A DNA stretch of 64,000 nt from Nitrososphaerota archaeon (GCA_021323705.1 JAJPKL010000039.1:1-64000), one strand, 5' to 3'. Positions 8,290-16,989 are shown, numbered from the stretch's first letter. The notes: a model not told the origin generated them from the sequence alone. Numbers and translations: made by a program.

Positions 8290-9237
8290 CTAGTCTTCCA
8301 ATATTATGCCAAATTCTTTTTTGAGGCTCTGAATTCTGTTCCGTATAGTTACCGTTGTAACTCCCGCCGCCTTGGCAATGTCAAGTTGAGACTTTCTCTC
8401 GCCGTTTAGTACACATGACAAGAAAAGTACGGCAGCTGCTATGCTCATGGGGTTCTTGCCTGCAGATATTCCAAACTCTACCATCTTTGATAACATCTCA
8501 AAAGCTCTTCTTTTTGTCTTCTCGCTTATCCCAACCTCGTTTGAAATTCTTGTAATAAACTCAGCCGAGTCAAACGGCCGCAACTTTAAATCAAGATTTT
8601 CTACCAAGATGCGATAGGTCCTTGATAGGACCTTTCTTCTTATGTTGCTCGCCTCTGAGATGTCCCTCAATGTCCTTGGGATGTCACATCGCCTGCATGC
8701 GGCATAAAGTGCAGCGCAGGCAAGCGCATTTGCATTTCTGCCCTTGGTCAGCTTTGCGGCAAGGGCTTTTCTGTAAATATATGCAGCTTCCTCAATCACA
8801 GATCCCGGAATGGAAAGTCTGATTCTGCTGGAATCAAATATGCTCAACGCAGGTCCTAGGCTTCGGCTTATGGTCCTTGACTTGCTGTGCTGGTCCCATT
8901 TTCGCAGCCGCTCTATGGTATTTTTCATTGTACCAGAAAGCGGCTTTCCCGTAGCATCTACATTTTGATTGCCGATGTTGGTGTACAGTCCCTTGTCATG
9001 CATCGCAAGAGAAAACCCAGCACCTGTCCTGGTCTTGGTCAAAAACTCTCCTAAATCATACGTCGAGCTCTCCTGCTCTCTGTCCACCCCCCTCTCAATT
9101 AAGACAAGCCCGCAACTCTCACAGGTAACTTCTCCTGAGACGGTATCTGTCACCAAGGGACCCTTGTAGCATTTACTCTGCTTACAATACTTGAAAATGT
9201 CGTCATCGGTATACTGTATTATGGTATATGATAGCAC
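8290..9237 (-). CDS. tfb: Transcription initiation factor B (TFB, TFIIB homologue)
   Basis: The product is 315 residues. It has an N-terminal zinc ribbon (C18-x4-C23, C39-x2-C42 with GEVTCESCGLVL), then a B-reader/B-linker region (TRTGAGFSLAMHDKGLYT) and two cyclin-like repeats. The repeats include the family sequences RNANALACAALYAACR and AGKNPMSIAAAVLFLS. The C-terminal helix-turn-helix (AGVTTVTIRNRIQSLKKEF) reads the BRE next to the TATA box. It recruits RNA polymerase to TBP-bound promoters. A second TFB is at 33349-34341, so the genome has at least two and promoter choice may be divided between them. Confidence 0.97.
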   Translation of the reverse strand: MLSYTIIQYTDDDIFKYCKQSKCYKGPLVTDTVSGEVTCESCGLVLIERGVDREQESSTYDLGEFLTKTRTGAGFSLAMHDKGLYTNIGNQNVDATGKPLSGTMKNTIERLRKWDQHSKSRTISRSLGPALSIFDSSRIRLSIPGSVIEEAAYIYRKALAAKLTKGRNANALACAALYAACRRCDIPRTLRDISEASNIRRKVLSRTYRILVENLDLKLRPFDSAEFITRISNEVGISEKTKRRAFEMLSKMVEFGISAGKNPMSIAAAVLFLSCVLNGERKSQLDIAKAAGVTTVTIRNRIQSLKKEFGIILED

Positions 9238-9409
9238 TTTGTTTTAATTATGAATTACGCCCCAATTCTCAGTAGGACAGCGGAGTAGGTTAAGCTAATG
9301 TATACTGTCTTATGTAATGCCTGGCTCTGGAATCAGCAAAAATACTAATGGGACACCAATCATATCCAAAGGCAATGCCGTATTTCCAAAAATGGAATTC
9401 ATATAAAAA

Positions 9410-10489
9410 ATGACAGATCTTTACCGCGTACTGCCAGACGAGATGGATGCACTTGTAACAAGTATGGGGCAGACAAGATATCGCGCAGACCAGCTACTGC
9501 TAATGCTATACCACAAGTTTCCAAAGGATATCTCTTCGCTACATCAACTGCCTTCAGAATTTCGGGAGAAGCTAGTTGCGGCAGGATACACAATTGGTTC
9601 TGCAACCGAGGTTCACCGAGTCGTAAGCAAGGATGGATACACAACAAAACTTCTTCTCAAGCTTGGAGACGGAACTTTGATTGAGACCGTATTGATGCAG
9701 TACAAAAAAGAAAAAGGACATCCAAGGTCAACAGTATGTGTCTCAACACAGGTGGGCTGCCAGATGGGTTGCACATTTTGTGCCACGGGCCAGATGGGAT
9801 TTGAGAGAAACCTCAAAGCAGAAGAAATTGTTGCTCAGGTGTTACACTTTGCCTTGTTGCTCAAAAAGCGCGGAGAACACGTCACGAACCTTGTCTTCAT
9901 GGGAATGGGAGAACCGCTTGCAAATTATGCAGAAACAATCAGGGCAGTGCGGCTGCTGACAGATCCTAGAGCGTTTGGCCTAGGACAAAGGCACATCACA
10001 ATATCCACCGTAGGCGTGATGCAGGGAATTGCTAGTCTAGCAAAAGAGGACCTTCAGGTGGGTCTTGCAATCTCACTTCACGCACCAAACAACGAACTGC
10101 GCAAAAGACTTGTGCCTACTGCAAGACCAAACTCTGTAGAAGACTTGATTGCAACTACGCGAAGCTACTTCAAAAAGACAGGTAGGCGAGTTACTATAGA
10201 ATATGCATTGATAGAAGGCGTCAACGACTCGCCTGAAAATGCAGCAGAGCTTGCCGCACTGCTCAAAGGAAATGGAACGCATGTCAACCTGATTCCAGTA
10301 AACCCAACTGCTGGTGGGTTTGAGCGCCCCAAGTGGAAGCGCATAACGGATTTTGAACGCATACTAAAAGAATCCAAGATAAGTTGTACTGTGAGAGTGG
10401 AGAAGGGAGTGGAGATATCTGCAGCCTGTGGACAGCTGAGGACCGATGTAATAAGGAACATCAAGACTTCCCCTGTTATGGGAAAATAG
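9410..10489 (+). CDS. rlmN: RlmN-type radical SAM adenine C2-methyltransferase
   Basis: The product is 359 residues with full RlmN architecture. An N-terminal helical domain (RYRADQLLLMLY) is followed by the radical SAM cluster site C117-x3-C121-x2-C124 in GCQMGCTFC. The accessory Cys110 lies seven residues before the cluster. The methyl-carrying Cys340 is in ISAACGQLR near the C-terminus. GMGEPLANY is the SAM-binding GGE-like element. Bacterial RlmN makes m2A2503 in 23S rRNA and m2A37 in some tRNAs. Both catalytic Cys are present, so the enzyme should be active. It is mainly a bacterial family and was possibly acquired by transfer. Confidence 0.95.
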   Translation: MTDLYRVLPDEMDALVTSMGQTRYRADQLLLMLYHKFPKDISSLHQLPSEFREKLVAAGYTIGSATEVHRVVSKDGYTTKLLLKLGDGTLIETVLMQYKKEKGHPRSTVCVSTQVGCQMGCTFCATGQMGFERNLKAEEIVAQVLHFALLLKKRGEHVTNLVFMGMGEPLANYAETIRAVRLLTDPRAFGLGQRHITISTVGVMQGIASLAKEDLQVGLAISLHAPNNELRKRLVPTARPNSVEDLIATTRSYFKKTGRRVTIEYALIEGVNDSPENAAELAALLKGNGTHVNLIPVNPTAGGFERPKWKRITDFERILKESKISCTVRVEKGVEISAACGQLRTDVIRNIKTSPVMGK

Positions 10490-10546
10490 ACGTTTGACTA
10501 ATTTGCACTGCAATGGAAATTTATTCTCCACTGTGTAGAACCATGT

Positions 10547-10807
10547 ATGCACAAAGATAGGGGCGTCTGCAAGGGGATTTGCAGGCAATACAAGGCCAGA
10601 AAACCGCGAGATGGCTCAAGCCGCTACCTATCAGATCAGGTGAGGTGCCAGATTTGTGGAATCTTCATGTCTCGAGAGGGATGCCACGACAGGGATGACA
10701 GGCCTGCAAAAAGCGATACGGTGGACCTGTACTGTAATTGCTGCAACTGTATGGTTCGCTCAAAGCCAAGAAACAAACCTCGCATGAAAAACGAGGAAAT
10801 CAACTAA
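10547..10807 (+). CDS. Cys-rich putative zinc-binding small protein
   Basis: The product is 86 residues, basic at both ends. Cys motifs lie in three places: VCKGIC near the N-terminus, CQICG in the middle, and YCNCCNCM near residue 65. A nearby GC(H) completes a possible two-site zinc fold. The protein is hydrophilic, has no signal or membrane helix, and is likely cytoplasmic and nucleic-acid associated. No named family is recognised, though the Cys spacing looks conserved rather than random. The gene starts 58 bp after rlmN on the same strand and may be co-transcribed. Confidence 0.75.
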   Translation: MHKDRGVCKGICRQYKARKPRDGSSRYLSDQVRCQICGIFMSREGCHDRDDRPAKSDTVDLYCNCCNCMVRSKPRNKPRMKNEEIN

Positions 10808-10864
10808 ATCTTGTCAAGAGAAATCATGGTTTGATTGGTATGAAGCAAATAACTATTTGTGTGA

Positions 10865-11275
10865 TCAAACAGTGCTTGGCGTATCCACTTTGAGGTCTAA
10901 CACTTTGGTCATGGCTGGGTCTACCGTGATGTGAACCATACCAAGAAACGGAAACGTAGAATTTGATATCTGAAAAGATGCAGTTATCCCTTCCAACTTT
11001 GCAGAACACGTGGAAATGTCGGAATCCCAACTATATTTTGTGTTGACCCAATACAGCATGTATTTTTGATTTAATGATTTGAATTCGGTTGTGTTGCCTT
11101 CGATGAAATGTATCACCTTGATCGAATTCGTAGCAGACTGGATCTGTTCTTCCAACTGTGTTATCTTCGTTCTGCAGGTGCTTGTTGAATTTGAGCTTGA
11201 TTGATAGTCAGTCACTGGGACTGGCAATATTGCAAGTACCGATATTCCAAAAATAGGCAACAGCGTCAGGTTCAT
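10865..11275 (-). CDS. Exported protein of unknown function
   Basis: The product is 136 residues with a short N-terminal signal-like helix (LLPIFGISVLAILPVPV). A Ser/Thr/Asn stretch, a short coiled-coil-like helix (TKITQLEEQIQSATNSIK) and a beta-rich C-terminal half follow. Two Cys (residues about 34 and 90) could form a disulphide outside the cell. There is no C-terminal anchor. Homology is not recognised. The frame is supported by the signal peptide and by codon use similar to neighbours. Confidence 0.65.
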   Translation of the reverse strand: MNLTLLPIFGISVLAILPVPVTDYQSSSNSTSTCRTKITQLEEQIQSATNSIKVIHFIEGNTTEFKSLNQKYMLYWVNTKYSWDSDISTCSAKLEGITASFQISNSTFPFLGMVHITVDPAMTKVLDLKVDTPSTV

Positions 11276-11635
11276 TCTATATTGTTAACCAATTTTTTAT
11301 ATTTAGTAATTTAGAAGATTTTCTATGATGCTATCTTCTGTATGAGTTTTAGGAATTTATTTGGTGAGAAAAGCATGTCTTTGCAATTGACAGATAATCT
11401 TTCAAACCACACATCAACGAAAATGAATTTTAAAACCTCACTAATTTTATGGATTGTACCTAATTAACATTGTAACATACTGCTGCAGCAAGTGAGATGA
11501 AATTAGAAAAAACGATCCCTGCTCACATCCCTCATTTTCATTTTTTAGCATCTCTGAGAAATGCATCCTTTGAAAAGCAGCATCAAAATGACGGTTCGAT
11601 CCAACTAGAACAAAGTCTTATCGCTGAACAATCTT
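11276..11635. other. Gene-free AT-rich spacer
   Basis: About 360 bp separate two minus-strand genes. It holds AT-rich stretches with TATA-like ATTTTAAAAC near 11427 and a perfect 10-bp palindrome TGCTGCAGCA at 11481-11490. A 68-codon plus-strand frame from 11497 runs into the opposite gene and has no family resemblance. I see no convincing gene or RNA fold here. Confidence 0.5.
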
Positions 11636-12271
11636 CTAGATTCTTTTCCACACAGGGATGTTCAATCTTGCACACTTTTGGTATAGCAATACAATATAGA
11701 TGACATCGCACACAAATATCAAAACATAGAATGCAGGCAAGACTAGAGATTGATGCGATATTGGCTGATACAAGTAAAACGCTATGCTTGAAACTGCTGT
11801 ACCAGCCATCTTGAATAGGCCTATGTAGATGGACTGTCCTCTGGGATGGTTTCTGCTCCGAAGCATCATGATAAAGAAAACCGACATGACAAGATTCTGG
11901 CCAAACGCAGCATATGCCCCCTGCCAATCATCTAGTTGATAACATATGAGATAGATTGCAAGAGATGATATTGCCACAGCTGTCATGAACAAAGAGCAAA
12001 TCTTTCTTGGAGAAAACTTTTGAAACTCTGATGCGCCGTATCTCAAAAATTGTACCACAATTACCAGATCCAGTGAAAACCAAGCGTAGTTTATGTAAAG
12101 TTGTGGAGGTAAATGAGGGTGCACAAACGAAAAGATTGTCTCCCATGAAATGTTTGCAGATAGGGCAATAAACGGCATCCCAAAGGTCTTGTCATTGAAG
12201 CCGCGTTTTATTATCAAGACATAGGTAAGGGACCAGAAGACTCCTCCGAGCACCATTAGTTCTGTAAACAA
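11636..12271 (-). CDS. Seven-helix membrane protein resembling Pyr4-type transmembrane terpene cyclases
   Basis: The product is 211 residues with about seven hydrophobic helices. The segment KTFGMPFIALSANISWE at residues 28-44 resembles the GMP...N.(A/S)WE signature of fungal meroterpenoid and indole-diterpene cyclases such as Pyr4 and PaxB. In those enzymes one Glu and one Asp in the membrane protonate an epoxide or alkene. Matching acidic residues here would be Glu44 and Asp189 (VCDVIYIV in the last helix), with spacing close to that of Pyr4 E63/D218. A role in cyclising or otherwise handling an isoprenoid is inferred. No prenyltransferase gene is adjacent, so the substrate is unknown. Confidence 0.62.
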   Translation of the reverse strand: MFTELMVLGGVFWSLTYVLIIKRGFNDKTFGMPFIALSANISWETIFSFVHPHLPPQLYINYAWFSLDLVIVVQFLRYGASEFQKFSPRKICSLFMTAVAISSLAIYLICYQLDDWQGAYAAFGQNLVMSVFFIMMLRSRNHPRGQSIYIGLFKMAGTAVSSIAFYLYQPISHQSLVLPAFYVLIFVCDVIYIVLLYQKCARLNIPVWKRI

Positions 12272-12451
12272 CTAGAGTGCTCATCGCGCTTCATCTTATT
12301 AGTATTGTCCATTGTACGGGATATTTCCACTCATTTTTTAAGACAAAAAGTGATCACCGATCTATACTCTATCGTAGTGGAACCATGAGAGCTGTTAATC
12401 TAGAAAGATGTTTCATTACCATACTTTAAAAACGGGTTGATCAGAGCAGTC

Positions 12452-13210
12452 TTGTTGAAAAAAGTACTGTATCTTCTAATTGTCCTAAGTTTTGTAATTG
12501 GTGTAACAGTTGGATCATCTCATGTTGTTGCCCAGCAGGCATCGATTCCAAACTGGGTAAAAAACACGGCTCTGTGGTGGGGCCAAGGACAGGTAGGAGA
12601 CGCTGACTTTATCAAGGCAATCCAGTGGATGATAGACAACGGCATAATACACCTATCAACCAATGCACAGTCGCAAACACTGCAGTCCCAAACATCCCAA
12701 CCTGCACAAAATAGCACTCTCTTTTCCCCCTGCACTGCAGTAAATCTAAAAACACCGTCTGACTGCTTGGGACGTTTCCTGCCTGTACCATCTGAAATCA
12801 GTTCGCAGTGGTCCACACATAACGGCATAGGTATACCAAGCGGAATTAGTTCGCCAGTGTTGACCCAAATGGTGCGTGAGGATTTTGAGAACCTAAACAC
12901 AAACCCAATAGAAATCTTTGATGTGTGGATTGAGGAATACCAACCTCCAGAAAAGGGCCAAGCAGTTTTCAAACTAGATGAGCAAACAATGGAAAACGGA
13001 GCAACGAAGTTCATTGGAAGTTCAAAATCAAATGATACCAGCTTCATTTGCATTTGTCCTGACGGATCCGGTGTAACAAGCTATCATTCCGAATTTGTGG
13101 TAGGCTCAGTTGTTGTAAAGGTAGACGGAATAGGCAACGCCAAGAGCGTCATCACAGACATGGGCACAATTAACAAAATAGTGCTTGGAAAGATAATACA
13201 AAGCCAGTAA
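12452..13210 (+). CDS. Secreted protein with WWxxGQ(I/V)GDxDF motif
   Basis: The product is about 252 residues. The signal peptide is followed by IPNWVKNTALWWGQGQVGD and ADFIKAIQWMIDNGII, a short helical module repeatedly found in exported and sensor proteins of ammonia-oxidising archaea. A Gln/Ser/Thr linker leads to a C-terminal alpha/beta domain with Cys in a CICPDG turn. The open frame begins at a TTG (12437), but a TATA-like ACTTTAAAAAC at about 12423-12433 places the start near 12452, where two in-frame TTG codons occur. Ligand and function are unknown. Confidence 0.75.
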   Translation: MLKKVLYLLIVLSFVIGVTVGSSHVVAQQASIPNWVKNTALWWGQGQVGDADFIKAIQWMIDNGIIHLSTNAQSQTLQSQTSQPAQNSTLFSPCTAVNLKTPSDCLGRFLPVPSEISSQWSTHNGIGIPSGISSPVLTQMVREDFENLNTNPIEIFDVWIEEYQPPEKGQAVFKLDEQTMENGATKFIGSSKSNDTSFICICPDGSGVTSYHSEFVVGSVVVKVDGIGNAKSVITDMGTINKIVLGKIIQSQ

Positions 13211-13268
13211 ACCTGAAACAAATTTCCCTATCTAGTATAGTTTTTCATTAGATTGTTTTCAATTATAG

Positions 13269-13817
13269 ATGCTTGTTTCAGGCAGTAAGAACAACCACTA
13301 CTCTCTTATAGGATTGCAAAGAAACCACGGCGTGGCTGAAAACACGAAATACATTGCAATATTGGGAATATCAATTGCTACTATTGCCATTTCATTGGCG
13401 GCAATTGCAATTTCACTGCAAAGCGCAACTCCTGCAAACACACCAAATGCAATGCAAGTAATTGCTCAACCACATTACAGCGGAGAAAAAAAGGAATTCT
13501 GGCTGTTCAACAGCGATATTCCTGATCTGAATGAATCAAAAATGGATATGCCGGATGATGTTTACAGCATGCCGGTTATGGCTGTCTTCAAAGGTGACAA
13601 GGTGGTGATTCATTTCTTCAATACTGAAGGGCAGGGAGAGGATGACCACTCGTTTACCATCTTTGACAAACCATACAACGTCAACGTCACCTTGAAGCCA
13701 GGGGAAAACACAACCATAACGCTTGATGCAAACACAACAGGAACGTTTACCTATTACTGTACGTTCCATCAGCCGACCATGCGAGGCCAGCTCATAGTGC
13801 AGTCTCCTCCCTATTGA
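13269..13817 (+). CDS. Membrane-anchored type 1 (blue) copper protein, cupredoxin fold
   Basis: The product is 182 residues. One N-terminal membrane helix (about 28-50) anchors an extracytoplasmic cupredoxin domain. All four copper ligands are visible: His127 in DDHSFTIF, Cys164 and His167 in YYCTFH, and Met171 after QPT (C-x2-H-x3-M). This is an electron carrier. In ammonia-oxidising archaea small blue copper proteins are thought to take the place of cytochromes c between ammonia oxidation, complex III and the terminal oxidase. The exact partner cannot be read here. The start codon is uncertain because the first 25 residues are polar and a GTG at 13332 is possible. Confidence 0.92.
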   Translation: MLVSGSKNNHYSLIGLQRNHGVAENTKYIAILGISIATIAISLAAIAISLQSATPANTPNAMQVIAQPHYSGEKKEFWLFNSDIPDLNESKMDMPDDVYSMPVMAVFKGDKVVIHFFNTEGQGEDDHSFTIFDKPYNVNVTLKPGENTTITLDANTTGTFTYYCTFHQPTMRGQLIVQSPPY

Positions 13818-13886
13818 AATAATTTTTAAAACAATCTACAAAAAGAATGAAATAAAATCATACTGGGAACAAGTCAACACAGTTGC

Positions 13887-14789
13887 CTATCTAAGGTCGC
13901 GTGCACCGTGAAGCTCGCTTTCTATTACCATCAACCTTTTGATGCGTTCTTCTATTGGCGGGTGTGTTGAAAAGAACTTTGCTATGGTCTGTCCTGATAC
14001 TGCAGGTATGATAAAGAATGCATTCATTCCCTCCATCTTTTGTAATTGTTGAGAGGGAGCTACTTTTACTCTGCCCTCTATCTTCACCAACGCACGGGAG
14101 AGGTTCATGGGTTGGCCAGTAAGATAGGCTCCTCCCCTGTCAGCCGCAAACTCCCTATACCTTGAGATTGCTCGGATTATCAGAAAACTTAGGAACCACA
14201 CGATTGCAGCAACGATTAGAACTGCAAAGATGCCTCCTCCCTGCTGCTGTCTTCCGCCGTATCCTCCTCCCCACATTGAGCCCCACATGGACGACTGCAT
14301 TACATACCACGCAATGGTAGAAAACAGACTTGCAAGCGTGATGACGGTAACATCCCTGTGTCTAATGTGGGTCAGCTCATGTGACAAGACTCCTTCTAGC
14401 TCATCTTTTGAAAGTATTCTCATTATTCCAGATGATACGACAACAACTGAGCTTCTCGGGCTTTTTCCTGTCGCAAATGCATTTGGAGTATCGCTTGGCA
14501 TGACTCCTATTCTAGGTTTTGGAATCTTTGCCTTTGCTGCAAGTTCCTCAACTATCTCATGCAGTACTGGCTGTTCTTCTCTTGATATAATCTTGGTTCC
14601 TGTACTCCACAAGACAATCTTGTCAGAGAAAAACCACTGGGCTCCAATCATCAGCCCTGCAATGACAGCTATTGGCAGAATGCCAAGTCCAAAGTACATC
14701 GAAATAAAAGACAAAAATGCCAAGTAGATTAATGTTAGAACAAAAAAACTAACTGCCATTCGGAATGTTAATTGCCAATCTCTCTGCAT
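13887..14789 (-). CDS. htpX: HtpX-type M48 membrane metallopeptidase
   Basis: The product is 300 residues. Two N-terminal membrane helices (about 13-55) precede the zinc site HELTH at 137-141, with a further Glu ligand in REFAADRGGAYLTG. Two more hydrophobic segments (about 145-160 and 185-210) flank a Gly-rich GGGYGGRQQQGGG loop. The protein ends with the conserved THPPIEERIKRL. The active site faces the cytoplasm, and the enzyme degrades damaged or misfolded membrane proteins. Length and order match the archaeal HtpX family. It is transcribed away from the next gene. Confidence 0.95.
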   Translation of the reverse strand: MQRDWQLTFRMAVSFFVLTLIYLAFLSFISMYFGLGILPIAVIAGLMIGAQWFFSDKIVLWSTGTKIISREEQPVLHEIVEELAAKAKIPKPRIGVMPSDTPNAFATGKSPRSSVVVVSSGIMRILSKDELEGVLSHELTHIRHRDVTVITLASLFSTIAWYVMQSSMWGSMWGGGYGGRQQQGGGIFAVLIVAAIVWFLSFLIIRAISRYREFAADRGGAYLTGQPMNLSRALVKIEGRVKVAPSQQLQKMEGMNAFFIIPAVSGQTIAKFFSTHPPIEERIKRLMVIESELHGARDLR

Positions 14790-14997
14790 AACATGGAATC
14801 TACATCTTTTCTCAATTTAAAACTTGATACGCGAAAATTTATCTCAAATCATATCTCATGCATTTAATTTATTTTGAAATCTGTGAAAGAACCAAAAAAT
14901 CCACGCACGTAAGAGACCAAAATCAAAGATTCTTCTATTAAATGGTTTCTTATAAAAGAGAAGTGTCTCCTATATATTTTAAAGCCGAAAGGATATC

Positions 14998-16515
14998 GTG
15001 CCACGTAACTATGTGTACGTGATAATAGGGGCGCTGGCTCTTGCTATGGCATCAGCTGGAGTGTACGGAATGCTAAACGTACATCTCATACAGGCCAATC
15101 CGTACTCTGGAAAATTACCTGATTATACTTCCCAACTTGACTCACTGAACACTCAGGTCAACTCGATTAGTTCTCAGGTTGACTCGTTGAAATCTCAGGT
15201 TGACTCGATAAGCTCGCAAGTCAATTCCATTAACGATAACATCACCTCGCTGAAGATGCTAAAGACTAATCTTGCAGACATTCATGAGAAGTTGGCCGAT
15301 CTTCAAAGCTTAAACACCAACATAGCAGATATACAAGATAAACTGACAAACATTGCAAACAAGACAAGTCAGGTACCGTCTGCAAGTTATGGAAAAATTC
15401 TAGTCACTCTTGACAAGTCCATCTATGCTCCGGGCAATACGGTACACATAAACGCCATAGGTGCACAGCCTTTGAAAGCAGTCCAAGTACAACTGCTTGA
15501 CAGCAACGGGTTTGTATTGATGGGGCAAACCACGTGGGCAGACTCTACTGGAAGCGTGCTGTATGGATTGCAGCTTTCCAGTGTCATACTGCCAGGCCAA
15601 TACCAAATCAAGCTCACCTCAGACCAAACAACAGGGATGCAACCTATGACTGTAAGCACTAGTTCAAGTGCTACATCTTCAGGATCGTACACCTTTACTG
15701 CACAGACAGACAAGGGAATCTATCAGGGAGGGGATTTGATTCAGATCACGGGCATTGCCACGCCGGGCAGTGCTGTTACTGCAACCCTGCAAAGCGCATC
15801 TGGCATGACTTTGAATTCAGGTGCCACCGCCAACTCTGACGGCACTTATACAATAGTGTTCTCAACGCTGTCTTCATACGAATCAGGAACTTGGACCATA
15901 GCAATAACAAATCTATCCCAAACCAAGACCTTGTCAATCTATCTAGAATCTGCAGGCTCGTCAAACTCTAATACATTTACTGCGCAAACAGACAAGACGT
16001 CTTATCACCAAGGGGACCTTATCCGAATTACAGGAACAGCTCAGCCAAGCACCACAATTACCGCCGTTCTGACCAGTCCATCGCAAAGCACGTACTCATC
16101 TTCAACAACTGCCAACTCTGACGGCACTTATACCATAATCTTTGCTACCTCGTCGTCCTACACTACCGGAAACTGGAACGTAAACGTAAGCAATCTAGGT
16201 CAGTCAAAGATCATATATTTCACAATAGGAACAAGCAACTCTTCAAGCTCTTATCCCTTTACGGCACAGACTGACAAGTCATCATACCAGCGTGGAGACC
16301 TAGTCCAAATTTCAGGCTCTGCACAACCAAGCAGCACTGTGAATGCGGTTCTAGTCAGTCCATCTGGAACAACATACAACACTTCGGCAACAGCAAATTC
16401 TAATGGCAACTATGTGATGTTCTTTTCAACATTCCAGTCCTATCCTACGGGAAACTGGTATGCCGAAGTAACTAACTCTGGACAAACAAAAATTCTTTCC
16501 TTTAATCTGCAATGA
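14998..16515 (+). CDS. Surface protein: N-terminal anchor, coiled coil and tandem beta-sandwich repeats
   Basis: The product is 505 residues from a GTG start. An N-terminal membrane helix is followed by a heptad-repeat coiled coil (about 38-120) with LDSL, VNSISSQ and VDSLKSQ units. One MG2-like beta domain (DKSIYAPGNTVHI) and three near-identical 90-residue beta repeats follow. Each repeat begins FTAQTDK and contains (G/S)YxxGDL(I/V)(Q/R)I(T/S)G. This is a stalk-plus-tandem-repeat surface adhesin or S-layer-like design. A TATA box at 14971-14980 (TATATATTTT) lies about 23 nt before the GTG, supporting a leaderless start. There is no PEF tail. Confidence 0.8.
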   Translation: MPRNYVYVIIGALALAMASAGVYGMLNVHLIQANPYSGKLPDYTSQLDSLNTQVNSISSQVDSLKSQVDSISSQVNSINDNITSLKMLKTNLADIHEKLADLQSLNTNIADIQDKLTNIANKTSQVPSASYGKILVTLDKSIYAPGNTVHINAIGAQPLKAVQVQLLDSNGFVLMGQTTWADSTGSVLYGLQLSSVILPGQYQIKLTSDQTTGMQPMTVSTSSSATSSGSYTFTAQTDKGIYQGGDLIQITGIATPGSAVTATLQSASGMTLNSGATANSDGTYTIVFSTLSSYESGTWTIAITNLSQTKTLSIYLESAGSSNSNTFTAQTDKTSYHQGDLIRITGTAQPSTTITAVLTSPSQSTYSSSTTANSDGTYTIIFATSSSYTTGNWNVNVSNLGQSKIIYFTIGTSNSSSSYPFTAQTDKSSYQRGDLVQISGSAQPSSTVNAVLVSPSGTTYNTSATANSNGNYVMFFSTFQSYPTGNWYAEVTNSGQTKILSFNLQ

Positions 16516-16538
16516 TGATACGATTTGAAATTTATGAC

Positions 16539-16928
16539 TCAGACCATCTTGTTAATTGTACTTATCACATCAACCATCTCTATTGGCTTTTTCAGAATTG
16601 CGCCAACCAAGTTGTCCAGCTTTCCGTTTTCAAAATATGACCCAGATACCAAAACTATTTTTGCATGAGGATCAAACTCTTTTATTTTTGCTGCCCCGTA
16701 AAGGCCGTCATACTCTGGCATCAGATAATCTATGAAAACCAGATAAGGACGGTGTATTTTGTATAATTCTAGCGCTTCCCTTCCGTTGGAGCCGGTCGCT
16801 ACAACATTGACATCATTCATTTGAAGCAGTTCAACAAAGAGGTCACGCACATCTCTGTCATCGTCTATTACGATGGTGTTTATCCTAGGGCGGCCCATAC
16901 CCATCTGTGACTGTTTACTTATTTCCAT
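16539..16928 (-). CDS. Stand-alone CheY-like response regulator receiver
   Basis: The product is 129 residues comprising a single receiver domain. The acidic pocket is IDDDRD (Asp22-24), the phosphoacceptor is Asp67 in VFIDYLMPEYDG, the switch Ser is 95 in LVSGS, and the conserved Lys is about 114 in ILKKPI. There is no output domain, so it must act by protein contact, as in thaumarchaeal phosphorelays. No histidine kinase is adjacent. The first 14 residues are disordered and the start could be an internal ATG. Confidence 0.92.
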   Translation of the reverse strand: MEISKQSQMGMGRPRINTIVIDDDRDVRDLFVELLQMNDVNVVATGSNGREALELYKIHRPYLVFIDYLMPEYDGLYGAAKIKEFDPHAKIVLVSGSYFENGKLDNLVGAILKKPIEMVDVISTINKMV

Positions 16929-16962
16929 TGTATCTAGGGATGCAACATGGGTAAAATAGTGG

Positions 16963-16987
16963 TAGCTTGTCCGGGACTGGCAAGCTA
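16963..16987 (-). terminator. Stem-loop just after a minus-strand stop codon
   Basis: TAGCTTG (16963-16969) and CAAGCTA (16981-16987) are perfect 7-nt inverted arms around an 11-nt loop. The stem starts 3 nt after the stop of the 16990-17451 gene, on the side where its transcript would end. A U-run is only modest (CCACTATTTTACC), so termination or 3'-end protection are both possible. Confidence 0.4.
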
Positions 16988-16989
16988 TG

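Noticed and set aside
9317-9406. 29-codon frame before rlmN (starts MPGSGISKNTNG)
   Set aside because: Short, low-information sequence with no motif; likely chance, although it could be an upstream regulatory frame.
11497-11703. 68-codon plus-strand frame
   Set aside because: Runs into the end of the opposite membrane gene and has no family resemblance or signal.
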